NCBI RefSeq assembly: GCF_000716785.1
Contig: NZ_JNYY01000008.1
Location: 372,001-436,000 of the forward strand
Length of the DNA stretch: 64,000 nt
Direction of reading: 5' to 3'
Origin: Amycolatopsis vancoresmycina
GTDB lineage: Bacteria; Actinomycetota; Actinomycetes; Mycobacteriales; Pseudonocardiaceae
Shown: positions 49,626 through 58,429 of the stretch, piece after piece
Numbering within the stretch: position 1 is the first letter of the stretch
How the letters are laid out: every line of letters starts with the position of its first letter
The notes under the pieces: model-generated
The model's database searches: none
What the model was told of the DNA's origin: nothing
Seen by the model: the letters and a program-made list of their open reading frames with translations, nothing else
Program-made: the position numbers and the translations under genes

Positions 49626-49909
49626 CGCTGGTCGCGCTTGTAGCCGCCGACGCCTTCGTCATCGGCGCCGTGCCACAGCGCCGGGTCGTAGGGCGTGTCG
49701 GGGACGGGAACGCGTTCGGCGGCCTTCGCCTGCGCGGGCACCGCGAGGGGCACGCCGTCGAGGTCCGCGGTGTCGATGTCGAGGCGCTCGACGTCGTTGG
49801 CGAGCCGGCGCACCGCCGACGCGTCGCCGTAGCGAGAGCGCAGTGCGCCGACGCACTGCCGGAGCTGGCCGATGGTTCGCCGCAGCTCGGCGATCTCGGA
49901 GGTGGACAT
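49622..49909 (-). CDS. Small conserved protein heading the sdh operon
   Basis: The start chosen is the second of two adjacent ATGs (49909), five bases after GGGAGG; the frame runs upstream to 50017. The 95-residue product begins MSTSEIAELRRTIGQLRQCV, a helical hairpin with heptads, followed by LDGVPLAVPAQAKAAERVPV and the acidic tail YDPALWHGADDEGVGGYK. It overlaps sdhC by 4 nt, so it is part of the operon. It could be an assembly or regulatory factor; no family name is known to me. Confidence 0.8.
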   Translation of the reverse strand: MSTSEIAELRRTIGQLRQCVGALRSRYGDASAVRRLANDVERLDIDTADLDGVPLAVPAQAKAAERVPVPDTPYDPALWHGADDEGVGGYKRDQR

Positions 49910-50144
49910 CATGCCTCCCGTGGTGGTGGGGCTGGCAGGGAACCGGCTAAGGCTTTGCCACGCGTCGTGCAGTGTGACAACTAGCACACTAACGGTTCCA
50001 GAGGTGATCGGGGTCACGCGGGTCGATCTTCTGAATCGATTTTGATTCGGCGTTTTCCCGAGGTAGTGTGGCCAGTGTCACGACCCAGAGGCGCCAGCGT
50101 TGCCGTCCCGCGGACCACCCCACACCAGTGATCCGGAGCCGGAC

Positions 50145-52103
50145 ATGAGCCCCACCCCCACCCCGAAGCTGCACCGCGTCGTCGCCGACGTCACCGAGCG
50201 CATCGCGGCCCGCAGCGCCGCGACCCGCGCCGCCTACCTCGACCGCACGACCGCAGCGTATGCCGAAGGCCCGGTGCGCCGCGGTCTCGCCTGCAGCAAC
50301 CTCGCCCACGGCTTCGCCGCGATGGACGGCGTCGACAAGGAAGCGCTGCGGGCCGCGCGCGCTCCGGGCGTCGCGATCGTGTCGTCCTACAACGACCTGC
50401 TTTCGGCGCACCAGCCGATGCAGGAGTACCCGGCATGGCTGAAGAAGTCCGTGCGCTCGGCCGGGGGTGTCGCGCAGTTCGCCGGCGGCGTGCCCGCGAT
50501 GTGCGACGGCATCACGCAGGGCCGCGCGGGCATGGAGCTGTCGCTGTTCAGCCGCGAGGTCATCGCGATGTCGACGGCGATCGCGCTGTCGCACGACATG
50601 TTCGACGCGGCGCTGCTACTGGGCGTCTGCGACAAGATCGTCCCCGGCCTGCTGATCGGCGCCCTGTCGTTCGGGCACCTGCCCGCCCTGCTCGTCCCGG
50701 CTGGCCCGATGAACTCCGGGCTGCCGAACAAGGAGAAGGCGCGCGTCCGGCAGCTGTACGCCGAAGGTCTCGCGACCCGCGAAGACCTCCTGGACGCCGA
50801 AGCGGCGTCGTACCACTCGGCCGGCACCTGCACCTTCTACGGCACGGCCAACTCGAACCAGATGGTCGTCGAGGTGATGGGCCTGCACCTGCCGGGCGCC
50901 AGCTTCGTGCAGCCGGGTTCTTCGCTGCGGCAGGCGCTGACCGAAGAGGCCGGGCGGCGGGTCGTGGCGATCTCGCGCGGCGAGGAGTACACGCCGGTTT
51001 CGCGGATCCTCGACGAGAAGGCGTTCGTCAACGGCGTCATCGCGCTGCTCGCCACCGGCGGCTCGACCAACCACACGATGCACCTCGTCGCGATCGCCGC
51101 GGCCGCGGGCATCCAGCTGACCTGGGACGACTTCTCCGACCTCTCGGCCGTCGTGCCGCTGCTCGCGCGGGTCTACCCGAACGGCAGCGCCGACATCAAC
51201 CACTTCCACGCCGCGGGCGGCATCCAGTTCCTGGTCGGCACGCTGCTCGACGCGGGCCTGCTGCACGAAGACGTGCACACCGTGGCCGGGTTCGGGCTGC
51301 ACCGCTACCGCGCCGAGCCGATCCTGTCCGACGGCGAGCTGGTCTGGCGGGACGTGCCCACCCGCAGCCTCGACGAAGAGGTGCTGCGCCCGGTGTGGCG
51401 CCCCTTCGCCGCGGACGGCGGGCTGCGGATGGTCGAGGGCAACCTCGGCCGTGGGGTGGTCAAGGTGTCCGCGGTGGCGCCGGAGCACCGCGTGGTCCAG
51501 GCGCCGGCGCGGGTGTTCACCACGCAGGAGGACTTCAAGGCGGCCTTCGACGCCGGCGAGCTGGACCGGGACGTCGTCGTGGTGCTCCGGCACCAGGGCC
51601 CGCGGGCCAACGGCATGCCGGAGCTGCACGGCCTGACACCGGCGCTGGGCGTGCTGATGGACCGCGGGTACGCGGTGGCGTTGCTCACCGACGGTCGCAT
51701 GTCGGGTGCGTCGGGCAAGATCCCGGCGGCCATCCAGGTGACACCGGAAGCCGCGTCGGGCGGCCCGATCGCACGCATCGCCGACGGCGACGTCATCCGG
51801 CTCGACGCCACCTCGGGCTCGCTCGACGTGCTCGTCGGTGACGAAGAACTCGCCCGCCGTGAGCTTGTGGACGCGCCGCCGTCCGAAGCATCCTGGACCG
51901 GCACCGGCCGAGAGCTGTTCGCCGCGTTGCGCCGCGCGGTCGGCCCCGCTGACCAGGGCGCTTCCGTCTTCGGCGGCTTGACTCCGGAGCACCTTGGCGT
52001 CCTTTCGGGGGTCCAGGGAGGCTTGCCCCCCGGCCGGGGTCTGGGGCTCGGCCCCAGGAAACACGGAACGCCCGCTTTCACAACCCAGGAGGTCGGTCAG
52101 TGA
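50145..52103 (+). CDS. edd: Phosphogluconate dehydratase (Entner-Doudoroff)
   Basis: The start is ATG 50145 (MSPTPTPKLHRVVADVTERI). The 652-residue [4Fe-4S] enzyme converts 6-phosphogluconate to 2-keto-3-deoxy-6-phosphogluconate. IlvD/Edd features: VSSYNDLLSAHQPM, GGVPAMCDGITQG, Cys in LLLGVCDKIVPG, GTCTFYGTANSNQM and LTDGRMSGASGKIPAAIQVTPEA near the end. It is coupled to eda by a 4-nt overlap (GTGA). The last about 30 residues (GVQGGLPPGRGLGLGPRKHG ...) are encoded by a palindromic intergenic-type repeat (52007-52067) and have no counterpart in the family, so the C-terminus was extended by the repeat. Confidence 0.95.
   Translation: MSPTPTPKLHRVVADVTERIAARSAATRAAYLDRTTAAYAEGPVRRGLACSNLAHGFAAMDGVDKEALRAARAPGVAIVSSYNDLLSAHQPMQEYPAWLKKSVRSAGGVAQFAGGVPAMCDGITQGRAGMELSLFSREVIAMSTAIALSHDMFDAALLLGVCDKIVPGLLIGALSFGHLPALLVPAGPMNSGLPNKEKARVRQLYAEGLATREDLLDAEAASYHSAGTCTFYGTANSNQMVVEVMGLHLPGASFVQPGSSLRQALTEEAGRRVVAISRGEEYTPVSRILDEKAFVNGVIALLATGGSTNHTMHLVAIAAAAGIQLTWDDFSDLSAVVPLLARVYPNGSADINHFHAAGGIQFLVGTLLDAGLLHEDVHTVAGFGLHRYRAEPILSDGELVWRDVPTRSLDEEVLRPVWRPFAADGGLRMVEGNLGRGVVKVSAVAPEHRVVQAPARVFTTQEDFKAAFDAGELDRDVVVVLRHQGPRANGMPELHGLTPALGVLMDRGYAVALLTDGRMSGASGKIPAAIQVTPEAASGGPIARIADGDVIRLDATSGSLDVLVGDEELARRELVDAPPSEASWTGTGRELFAALRRAVGPADQGASVFGGLTPEHLGVLSGVQGGLPPGRGLGLGPRKHGTPAFTTQEVGQ
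52007..52067. repeat. Palindromic GC repeat, copy 1, inside the 3' end of edd
   Basis: A 61-bp element starting GGGGGTCCAGG and ending with ACACGGA, with internal inverted repeats. It matches copy 2 (57002-57062) at most positions over the same length and order: GGGGGTCCAGG ... GCCCCC ... GGGGTC ... CCCC ... GGAA ... ACACGG. It is embedded in the coding frame of edd. Confidence 0.75.
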
Positions 52104-52705
52104 CCACCGGTCAGGACCTGCTCGAGCTGTCCCCCGTGATGCCCGTGGTGGTGATCGACGACGCCGACGACGCGGTGCCCACGGCCCGGGCCCTGCTCGC
52201 CGGCGGGATCGGGGTCATCGAGCTGACCCTGCGCACCCCGGCGGCTCTCTCCGCGATCGAGCGCGTCGCCGCCGAGGTGCCGGACATCGTCATCGGCGCC
52301 GGCACCGTGACCTCGCCGGACCAGGCGAAGCAGGCGGCCGACGCGGGCGCGAAGTTCCTCGTGACGCCGGGCTGCACGGACGCCGTCGTCGACGCGTGCT
52401 TCGAGACCGGGCTGCCGTTCCTCCCCGGCGCGAGCACGGTGTCGGAGGCGATGCGGCTGGCCGAGCGCGGGCTGACGGCGCTGAAGTTCTTCCCGGCCGA
52501 GGCGTCCGGCGGCGTCGCGTACCTGAAGTCGATCGCGGGCCCGTTGCCGTCGTTGCGCTTCTGCCCGACCGGCGGGATCACCGTGGCGTCGGCGCCGTCC
52601 TACCTGGCGCTGCCGAACGTCGGCTGCATCGGCGGATCGTGGCTGACGGCCTCGCTCGACCCCGCCACGATCGAGAAGCTGGCCGCGGAAGCCGCCGCGC
52701 TGTAG
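52100..52705 (+). CDS. eda: 2-keto-3-deoxy-6-phosphogluconate (KDPG) aldolase
   Basis: The 201-residue enzyme starts at GTG 52100 with AGGAGG upstream, its start overlapping the edd stop. It splits KDPG to pyruvate and glyceraldehyde-3-phosphate. Family features: GIGVIELTLRTP with the catalytic Glu, IGAGTV, Schiff-base Lys in LKFFPAEASGG, and LRFCPTGGIT. With edd it makes a complete Entner-Doudoroff branch. A 15-bp terminator follows. Confidence 0.96.
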   Translation: MTTGQDLLELSPVMPVVVIDDADDAVPTARALLAGGIGVIELTLRTPAALSAIERVAAEVPDIVIGAGTVTSPDQAKQAADAGAKFLVTPGCTDAVVDACFETGLPFLPGASTVSEAMRLAERGLTALKFFPAEASGGVAYLKSIAGPLPSLRFCPTGGITVASAPSYLALPNVGCIGGSWLTASLDPATIEKLAAEAAAL

Positions 52706-52763
52706 CAGAAATCACTGCGCGTTATCGCCGCACTCGAACGGCGGAATGCGCGTCCGCATCCCG

Positions 52764-52797
52764 GGAGCACCGTTCCAGCCCGCTGGAACGGTGCTCC
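52764..52797. terminator. Terminator after edd-eda
   Basis: GGAGCACCGTTCCAG (52764-52778) and CTGGAACGGTGCTCC (52783-52797) are a perfect 15-bp stem with a 4-nt loop, 58 nt after the eda stop. Confidence 0.85.
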
Positions 52798-52909
52798 GAG
52801 CGGGTGTGGCGCCGGTCATGCATCCCACTGAATGGCGCATTCACCGCACTGGTGGGGTATTTACCTGCCTGTTATCGTTTCTTCTCGCTGTTTCCAGCGA
52901 GGAGAATCC

Positions 52910-54877
52910 GTGTCCCTGACCAGCGTGGTCGCGCCCAGTCCTGCCCCCGAGACCGTCGCCGCTCTCGTCGGCGAACGCCTTTCGGTGTCCGCACTTCACC
53001 AGCTCGGCGGCACTCTCGGCGGCTATTCCTTCGTCAAGGTCGTGGTCGACCGCGAGCAGGCGAAGATCCACTTCCTGAACAACGCACGCCATTCCTTTCA
53101 CGCGATCTATATCGGCGAAGAGATCCTCGGCGTCCCCGGAGAACGCGTGCGCGCCGAGATCGACTCGTACAACGAAACCTTCTACCACGCGGCGGACCGC
53201 CGGTTCCTGCTCGGCATTCTCGCCCTGCACCCGCAGATGCTTTCGCTGGAGACGGTCGAGGTCGACACCATGCCGGCCGAGCTGATCCGCGAATTCCACG
53301 CCTTCGTCGCCCAGTACGTGGACCCGTCCTTGCCGCTGTTGTTCAAGCCGGCCAACCAGCTGCAGGAGCGGATCGTCCGCGAGATCCCGGCGGGTGAGCT
53401 GCCGCGCGTCTTCGCGCACGAGCTGTTCTCCACGGCGCCGTTCGTGCCGCTGAACCCGGGCACGGCGGTCGGGCGGCTGCGCGCGTTCCGCACCGAAGCC
53501 GAGTACCGCGCGGCGAAGCTGGACTGGACCGACATCATCGTGATGGACCGGGTGCCCGACGACATCCCGCGGCTGGCGGGGATCGTCAACGCCCGGCACA
53601 CGACACCGTTGTCGCACACCAACGTCCTCGCCACCGGCTGGCAGGTCCCGAACGCCGTCCAGCTCGGCGCGCTGGCCGAGATCGAGCGCCGCGGGCTCGA
53701 CGGCAAATGGGTCGAGTACACAGTGGACGCCCAGGCGCTGACCCTGCGTGAGGTCGACGAACCGGCCGACGCGGCGCCACCGTCCTGGTACGCCCAGCGC
53801 GTCACCCTGGAGCAGCCGGAGGCCGATCACAGCCCGATCGTGAACCTCGCCCGGCTGCGTGCGGCCGACCGCCACCGCTACGGCACGAAGGCGGCCAACC
53901 TCGGCGAGCTGCACCACGTGCTGGCCCACGGCTCGCAGCGGCTGCTCGGCTTCTACCAGGTGCCGCGGCCGCCGCGGGACAACCTGCTGCCCTACCTGGC
54001 CCGGCTGCTGGACGTTCCCCTCGACGCCGACCTCGGTGCGGCGGCCCGCCGGCTGCTCGACGAGCACGTCCGCGTCCCGCGCGGCATCGCGCTGCCGTTC
54101 TCGCTGCAACGGCGGTTCCTGGAGTCGTCGCCGCGGATCCAGCAGGCCATCGGCAAGCTGAAGATGGCCTTGGAGCTGGACGCGCGGGAGATCGAGCCGC
54201 TGTGCGTCGAGCTGCAGGGTCTGATCCGGTCGGCGCGCCTGCCGGGCGCGCTCGCCGGCGAGATCGACTCGGCGCTGGTGTCGCAGCTGGCCGGGGTGCG
54301 GGCGTTCGTCGTGCGCAGTTCGTCCAACGCCGAGGACCTCGCCGGCTTCTCGGCCGCCGGGATCTACGAGTCGCACAACCACGTCACGACGGCCGAGCGG
54401 ATCTTCGCGAGCGTCAAGGAGGTCTGGGCGTCGCTGGTGTCGGTGCGCAGCGTCCGGCTGCGGCAGCAGGCCGGGATCTCCCTCGACGAGTGCTACATGG
54501 GCGTGGTGATCCAGGAGCAGGTCGCCGCGGACTTCGGCGGGGTGCTGGTGACGACGAACCCGATGAACCGCGCGGACTTCCGCACGGTGTACGTCAACGT
54601 GTCACCGCGGGTCACCGACGTCGTCGACGGGTCGGCCTTGCCGATGCAGTACCTGTATTCGACGGTCGAGGGCGGCGGCCGCACGCTGTCCCTGGGCGAC
54701 GCGCCCGCGGACCTCGACCCGCGGGCCCACGACCAGCTGCAGCGGCTGGCGATCGCCGGCCGTCTGCTGCAGGGCCACTTCTCGCCCGACTACACGTTCG
54801 GCTCACCGGTGGACATCGAGTGGCTCGCCGACGGCGACCACCTCCACCTCGTGCAGCTGCGCCCCTATTCGGCCTGA
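52910..54877 (+). CDS. PEP-synthase/glucan-water-dikinase-type phosphohistidine enzyme
   Basis: The start is GTG 52910 (VSLTSVVAPSPAPETVAALV), with GAGGAG before it. The 655-residue protein has, in unusual order, an N-terminal unknown domain (1-200), a phosphohistidine swivelling domain with the catalytic His236 in TTPLSHTNVLATGWQVPNA, and then a PPDK/PEP-synthase ATP-grasp domain (about 320-655: YGTKAANLGEL, VVRSSSNAEDLAGFSAAGIY, VGVVIQEQ-like YMGVVIQEQV, IEWLADGDHLHLVQLRPYS). Ordinary PEP synthases have the ATP domain first; His-before-ATP is the order of alpha-glucan water dikinases. No pyruvate-binding domain is present. It may phosphorylate a carbohydrate or antibiotic. It is 19 nt upstream of an MFS gene. 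Confidence 0.85.
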   Translation: MSLTSVVAPSPAPETVAALVGERLSVSALHQLGGTLGGYSFVKVVVDREQAKIHFLNNARHSFHAIYIGEEILGVPGERVRAEIDSYNETFYHAADRRFLLGILALHPQMLSLETVEVDTMPAELIREFHAFVAQYVDPSLPLLFKPANQLQERIVREIPAGELPRVFAHELFSTAPFVPLNPGTAVGRLRAFRTEAEYRAAKLDWTDIIVMDRVPDDIPRLAGIVNARHTTPLSHTNVLATGWQVPNAVQLGALAEIERRGLDGKWVEYTVDAQALTLREVDEPADAAPPSWYAQRVTLEQPEADHSPIVNLARLRAADRHRYGTKAANLGELHHVLAHGSQRLLGFYQVPRPPRDNLLPYLARLLDVPLDADLGAAARRLLDEHVRVPRGIALPFSLQRRFLESSPRIQQAIGKLKMALELDAREIEPLCVELQGLIRSARLPGALAGEIDSALVSQLAGVRAFVVRSSSNAEDLAGFSAAGIYESHNHVTTAERIFASVKEVWASLVSVRSVRLRQQAGISLDECYMGVVIQEQVAADFGGVLVTTNPMNRADFRTVYVNVSPRVTDVVDGSALPMQYLYSTVEGGGRTLSLGDAPADLDPRAHDQLQRLAIAGRLLQGHFSPDYTFGSPVDIEWLADGDHLHLVQLRPYSA

Positions 54878-54896
54878 CCTTCCGGGAGAAACGACC

Positions 54897-56159
54897 ATGC
54901 TGGGCCTTCGCCTGCCCGCGAACCCCGCCGTTCAGCGCGCCGTCCGGCTGAGCTACGGATTCCAGTTCTTCTTCGGCCTGCTGCTGTGGGTGCCGATCTT
55001 CTACCAGTATCAGAAGCTCGCGGGGCTGTCCGACGGCGAGATCTTCGGCATCCAGAGCATCTACTACATCGTGTTCTGCCTGCTGGAGATCCCGACCGGG
55101 ATGATCGCCGACCGCTTCGACTACCGCACCTCGCTGGCGGCGGGCGCGGGCGTGCTCGTGACGGCGAACCTGGTGCCGGTGCTTTCGGGCTCGTACACCG
55201 GGTTCCTGGTGCACTTCGTCCTGATCGCCCTGGCCCGCTCGCTGGTGTCGGGTGCGCAGAGCGCGTACCTGTACGAGTACCTGCACGCCTCCGGCGCGGG
55301 CGAGCACTACCTGCGTGTGGAAGGCGTCGGCCGCGCGTACAGCCTGGTCGGCAAGATCGTGTTCTGGCCGGTGATCGGCCTGCTGATGTCCTGGAGCCTC
55401 CCTTCCCCGTACTGGCTGACGGCGGTCAACGCGGGCATCGCGCTGGTCTTCGCGCTCAAGCTCCCGCCGATCCCCGGCGGCCGCCGCGTGACCGGCAAGA
55501 CGGCGTCCCTGGTGGCGGGAGTCGGCGGCGCGCTGACGGCGCTGCGGTCGTCCCGCTGGCTGGTGCTGCTGATGGTGCAGGGCATCGCGATGTTCACCCT
55601 GGTGCGCATCTGCCAGGTGAACTTGTTCCAGCCGATCCTGGAGTCGAAGACGGTGCCGGTCGGCTGGTACGGCCCGGTCCTGGCCGCGATGACGGTCTTC
55701 GAGGCCCTGGGCGCGGCCCGCCCCCACCGCCTCCGCCGCGCGATCGGCCCGGTGGGTTCGGTGTTCACCCTGACGATCGTGATGGCCCTGTGCCTCGGAG
55801 CGATGGTGTTCGTGGGCGCGTTCCCGGCGGTGGTGCTGCTGTGCGTGTTCGCGGTGGCGACGGGCATCGCGTTCCCGGTCCAGAAGCAGCTGCTGAACGA
55901 CTCCATCCCGGACTCCCGCTACCGCGCGACCCTCCTGTCCATGGAGTCCATTGTGGACAGGGCGGTGTGCGCCCTGGTGGCGGTGGCGCTGGGCGCGTAC
56001 CTGGCCGCCGGGCAGCTGGACGAGTTCCTGCTCCTGACGGCCGCGGTGACGTGCGTGGCGATGGGCCTGCTCGCGGTGCTGCTGCTGGCGGTCCGCAAGC
56101 ACCGCTCGGACCGGCGCCGGCCGGTCCGCCGCGAGCCGGTGACCGCCACCGCCCCGTGA
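54897..56159 (+). CDS. MFS transporter paired with the dikinase-like enzyme
   Basis: The 420-residue protein starts MLGLRLPANPAVQRAVRLSY. It has about 12 hydrophobic helices and motif A-like GMIADRFDYRTSLAAGAGVL. It lacks the large loops of sugar porters. Its close spacing (19 nt) to the dikinase gene suggests joint action, for example uptake or export of the compound that is phosphorylated. No regulator is adjacent. Its end is convergent with the small gene before recX, 9 nt apart. Confidence 0.88.
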   Translation: MLGLRLPANPAVQRAVRLSYGFQFFFGLLLWVPIFYQYQKLAGLSDGEIFGIQSIYYIVFCLLEIPTGMIADRFDYRTSLAAGAGVLVTANLVPVLSGSYTGFLVHFVLIALARSLVSGAQSAYLYEYLHASGAGEHYLRVEGVGRAYSLVGKIVFWPVIGLLMSWSLPSPYWLTAVNAGIALVFALKLPPIPGGRRVTGKTASLVAGVGGALTALRSSRWLVLLMVQGIAMFTLVRICQVNLFQPILESKTVPVGWYGPVLAAMTVFEALGAARPHRLRRAIGPVGSVFTLTIVMALCLGAMVFVGAFPAVVLLCVFAVATGIAFPVQKQLLNDSIPDSRYRATLLSMESIVDRAVCALVAVALGAYLAAGQLDEFLLLTAAVTCVAMGLLAVLLLAVRKHRSDRRRPVRREPVTATAP

Positions 56160-56168
56160 CGGCGTCCG

Positions 56169-56384
56169 TCACCGCCGTCGCGGTTCGCGGTGGAAGTAGA
56201 CCGTCACGTGCAGGTCGTCTTCGCCGGCGGTGACGGCGCTGCCGAAGACGACGTCCTGCACCTGGACGTCACCGAGTTCGTCGAGGCTGTCGGCGACGCG
56301 GCGCAGCAGAGCCGCCACGTCACCCTGCCCCGGGCCCGCCGGGTTGCTCTGCGAGAAGTGCTCGACGGTCGGGCTGTCCGCCAT
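56169..56384 (-). CDS. Small conserved protein downstream of recX
   Basis: The 71-residue protein starts at ATG 56384, one base overlapping the recX stop (TGATG). Sequence: a helix (GDVAALLRRVADSLDELGDV) then two beta strands (QVQDVVFGSAVTAG, DDLHVTVYFHREPRRR). It is short, soluble and conserved next to recX in related actinomycetes as far as I recall. Function unknown. Confidence 0.75.
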   Translation of the reverse strand: MADSPTVEHFSQSNPAGPGQGDVAALLRRVADSLDELGDVQVQDVVFGSAVTAGEDDLHVTVYFHREPRRR

Positions 56385-56938
56385 CAGTCGATGACGGCGT
56401 CGTCGAGCAGGGTGGACTCCGCGCCGTACTCGCGGAGTTCGTCCCTGATCACGGTGTACGCCAGGCCCTGCGGGTATCCCTTGCGCGCCAGGAAGCCGAG
56501 CAGCCGCCGCAGGGCGGTCTGTTCGTCGACGTTGCCGAGCGAGCCGAGGCGCTTGCGGACCAGTTCCCTGGCCATCTGCTCCTCGGACTCGCGGTCGACC
56601 TCTTCCGCGGCCTGCGCGGCGACTTCGCCGTCGACGCCCTTGCGCCGCAGTTCGGCCACCAGCGCGGTCCGGGACAGGCCCTGGTTCGCGTGCCGGGACT
56701 TCACCCAGAGCTGGGCGAACTCCTCGTCGTTGACCAGCCCGGCCCGGTCGAGCTTGCCGAGCAGGGTTTCGCAGGTCTGTTCGTCGAACCCCTTGCGCTG
56801 CAACGCCTGCCGCAGCTCTTCCTGAGTCCGCGGCCGAGCGGCCAGGAGATCGAAGCAGATCTCCTTGGCCTTCTTGTACCGCTCCTCAGGAGGAAGCTCA
56901 GCCGGCACCACCTTCGGCGCCCTGGCCACCTCAATCAC
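56384..56938 (-). CDS. recX: RecX, regulator of RecA
   Basis: The 184-residue helical protein shows RecX features: AKEICFDLLAARPRTQEELR, LVNDEEFAQLWVKSRHANQG and RRLLGFLARKGYPQGLAYTV. RecX binds along RecA filaments and limits strand exchange. It lies downstream of recA, on the same strand, but 206 bp away, with a palindromic repeat (57002-57062) in between. A later start at a Met is absent, so the ATG at 56938 is accepted. Confidence 0.95.
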   Translation of the reverse strand: MIEVARAPKVVPAELPPEERYKKAKEICFDLLAARPRTQEELRQALQRKGFDEQTCETLLGKLDRAGLVNDEEFAQLWVKSRHANQGLSRTALVAELRRKGVDGEVAAQAAEEVDRESEEQMARELVRKRLGSLGNVDEQTALRRLLGFLARKGYPQGLAYTVIRDELREYGAESTLLDDAVID

Positions 56939-57001
56939 TCCTCGTCTTCACAACCGAACCACGCACCCTTGCCGCAGGTCACCACCCGACGCAACCCCGG
57001 C

Positions 57002-57062
57002 GGGGGTCCAGGGGGCTCGCCCCCTGGCGGGGGTCCGGGAGTTCGACCCCCGGAAGACACGG
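57002..57062. repeat. Palindromic GC repeat, copy 2, between recA and recX
   Basis: A 61-bp element starting GGGGGTCCAGG, with internal inverted arms (CCAGGGGG with CCCCCTGG; GGGGGTCC with a later GACCCCC). It is the same family as the copy inside edd (52007-52067). It probably reduces read-through from recA into recX. Confidence 0.75.
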
Positions 57063-57144
57063 CGAAGGGAGAAAGGCGAGCGCACTCCGCGAGCACACCT
57101 CACCCGCTCCCGCAGCACACCTCACCCAATCCCGCAGCCCCCCG

Positions 57145-58191
57145 TCAGAAGTCGACCGGCGCCGGAACCGCCTCGACGGCGGCCGCGTCGAGCTGCGGGC
57201 CGATGCCGAGCTTCTCCTTGATGCGCTTCTCGATCTCGTTGGCGATGTCCGGGTTGTCGCGCAGGAACCGGCGCGCGTTCTCCTTGCCCTGGCCGAGCTG
57301 GTCGCCTTCGTAGGTGTACCAGGCTCCCGACTTGCGCAGGATGGCCTGGTCGACGCCCATGTCGATCAGGGAGCCCTCGCGGGAGATGCCCTGGCCGTAC
57401 AGGATGTCGAACTCGGCCTGCTTGAAGGGCGGGGCCACCTTGTTCTTGACGACCTTGACGCGGGTGCGGTTACCGACCGCCTCGCCGCCGTCCTTCATCG
57501 TCTCGATGCGGCGCACGTCGAGGCGGACCGACGCGTAGAACTTCAGCGCCTTACCACCGGTGGTCGTCTCCGGGGAGCCGAACATGACGCCGACCTTCTC
57601 GCGGAGCTGGTTGATGAAGATCGCCGTGGTGCCCGAGTTGGACAGCGCACCGGTGATCTTCCGCAGCGCCTGGCTCATCAGGCGGGCCTGGAGGCCGACG
57701 TGCGAGTCACCCATCTCGCCCTCGATTTCCGCGCGCGGCACGAGCGCGGCCACGGAGTCGATGACCAGGATGTCGAGCGCGCCGGAGCGGATCAGCATGT
57801 CCGCGATCTCGAGGGCCTGCTCACCGGTGTCCGGCTGGGAGACGAGCAGCGCGTCGGTGTCGACGCCGAGGGCCTTGGCGTACTCCGGGTCGAGCGCGTG
57901 CTCCGCGTCGATGAACGCCGCGATGCCGCCGGCGCGCTGCGCGTTCGCCACCGCGTGCAGGGCGACCGTCGTCTTACCGGAGGATTCCGGGCCGTAGATC
58001 TCGACGACGCGGCCGCGGGGCAGCCCGCCGATGCCGAGGGCGACGTCGAGGGCGATCGAGCCGGTGGGGATCACGGCGATGGGCGGCCGGGTGTCCTCGC
58101 CGAGGCGCATGACGGAGCCCTTGCCGTACTGCTTGTCGATCTGCGCGAGCGCGAGCTCGAGCGCCTTGTCCTTGTCGGGTGCTGCAGGCAT
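57145..58191 (-). CDS. recA: Recombinase RecA
   Basis: The 348-residue protein has Walker A GPESSGKTT, Walker B LDILVIDSVAALVPRAEIEG, the L2 loop QLREKVGVMFGSPETTTGG and the C-terminal domain to VPAPVDF. It forms filaments on single-stranded DNA, carries out homologous recombination and triggers LexA cleavage. No intein interrupts it, unlike Mycobacterium tuberculosis. An SOS box lies 151 bp upstream, and a DnaA-box-like motif nearby. Confidence 0.98.
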   Translation of the reverse strand: MPAAPDKDKALELALAQIDKQYGKGSVMRLGEDTRPPIAVIPTGSIALDVALGIGGLPRGRVVEIYGPESSGKTTVALHAVANAQRAGGIAAFIDAEHALDPEYAKALGVDTDALLVSQPDTGEQALEIADMLIRSGALDILVIDSVAALVPRAEIEGEMGDSHVGLQARLMSQALRKITGALSNSGTTAIFINQLREKVGVMFGSPETTTGGKALKFYASVRLDVRRIETMKDGGEAVGNRTRVKVVKNKVAPPFKQAEFDILYGQGISREGSLIDMGVDQAILRKSGAWYTYEGDQLGQGKENARRFLRDNPDIANEIEKRIKEKLGIGPQLDAAAVEAVPAPVDF

Positions 58192-58324
58192 GGAAGTCCC
58201 ACCTCGCTGGTCGGAGCCCCGTCGAGGGCTCGCTGTGTCGGTTCTTCAGCTGTCCGGTCCGACGCTAGCGGCGGGGACCGACAATTCCAGGCGCGGCGCC
58301 CAATCTGTGGATCGCTGGACCCGA

Positions 58325-58333
58325 TGTGGACAA
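58325..58333 (+). promoter_or_regulatory. DnaA-box-like motif before recA
   Basis: TGTGGACAA, the exact reverse of the DnaA box TTGTCCACA, sits 9 bp from the recA SOS box. A weaker TGTGGATCG lies at 58306. Biological use is unproven; the core is common in this genome. Confidence 0.35.
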
Positions 58334-58341
58334 CACCATAG

Positions 58342-58357
58342 ACGAACACCTGTTCGA
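58342..58357. promoter_or_regulatory. SOS (LexA) box of recA
   Basis: ACGAACACCTGTTCGA matches TCGAAC-N4-GTTCGA at all but the first base. It lies 151 bp upstream of recA and is the best LexA site in the window. Confidence 0.88.
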
Positions 58358-58429
58358 GGTCGGCAGCGACACACCCTTGCGGTAGGATTTTCGCCCGCCC
58401 GGGTCAGCAGCCGTGCGTGTTCGCCCAGG

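Noticed and set aside
46851..49643. 930-codon plus-strand open frame opposite sdhA and sdhC
   Set aside because: Antisense shadow of a well-defined sdh operon.
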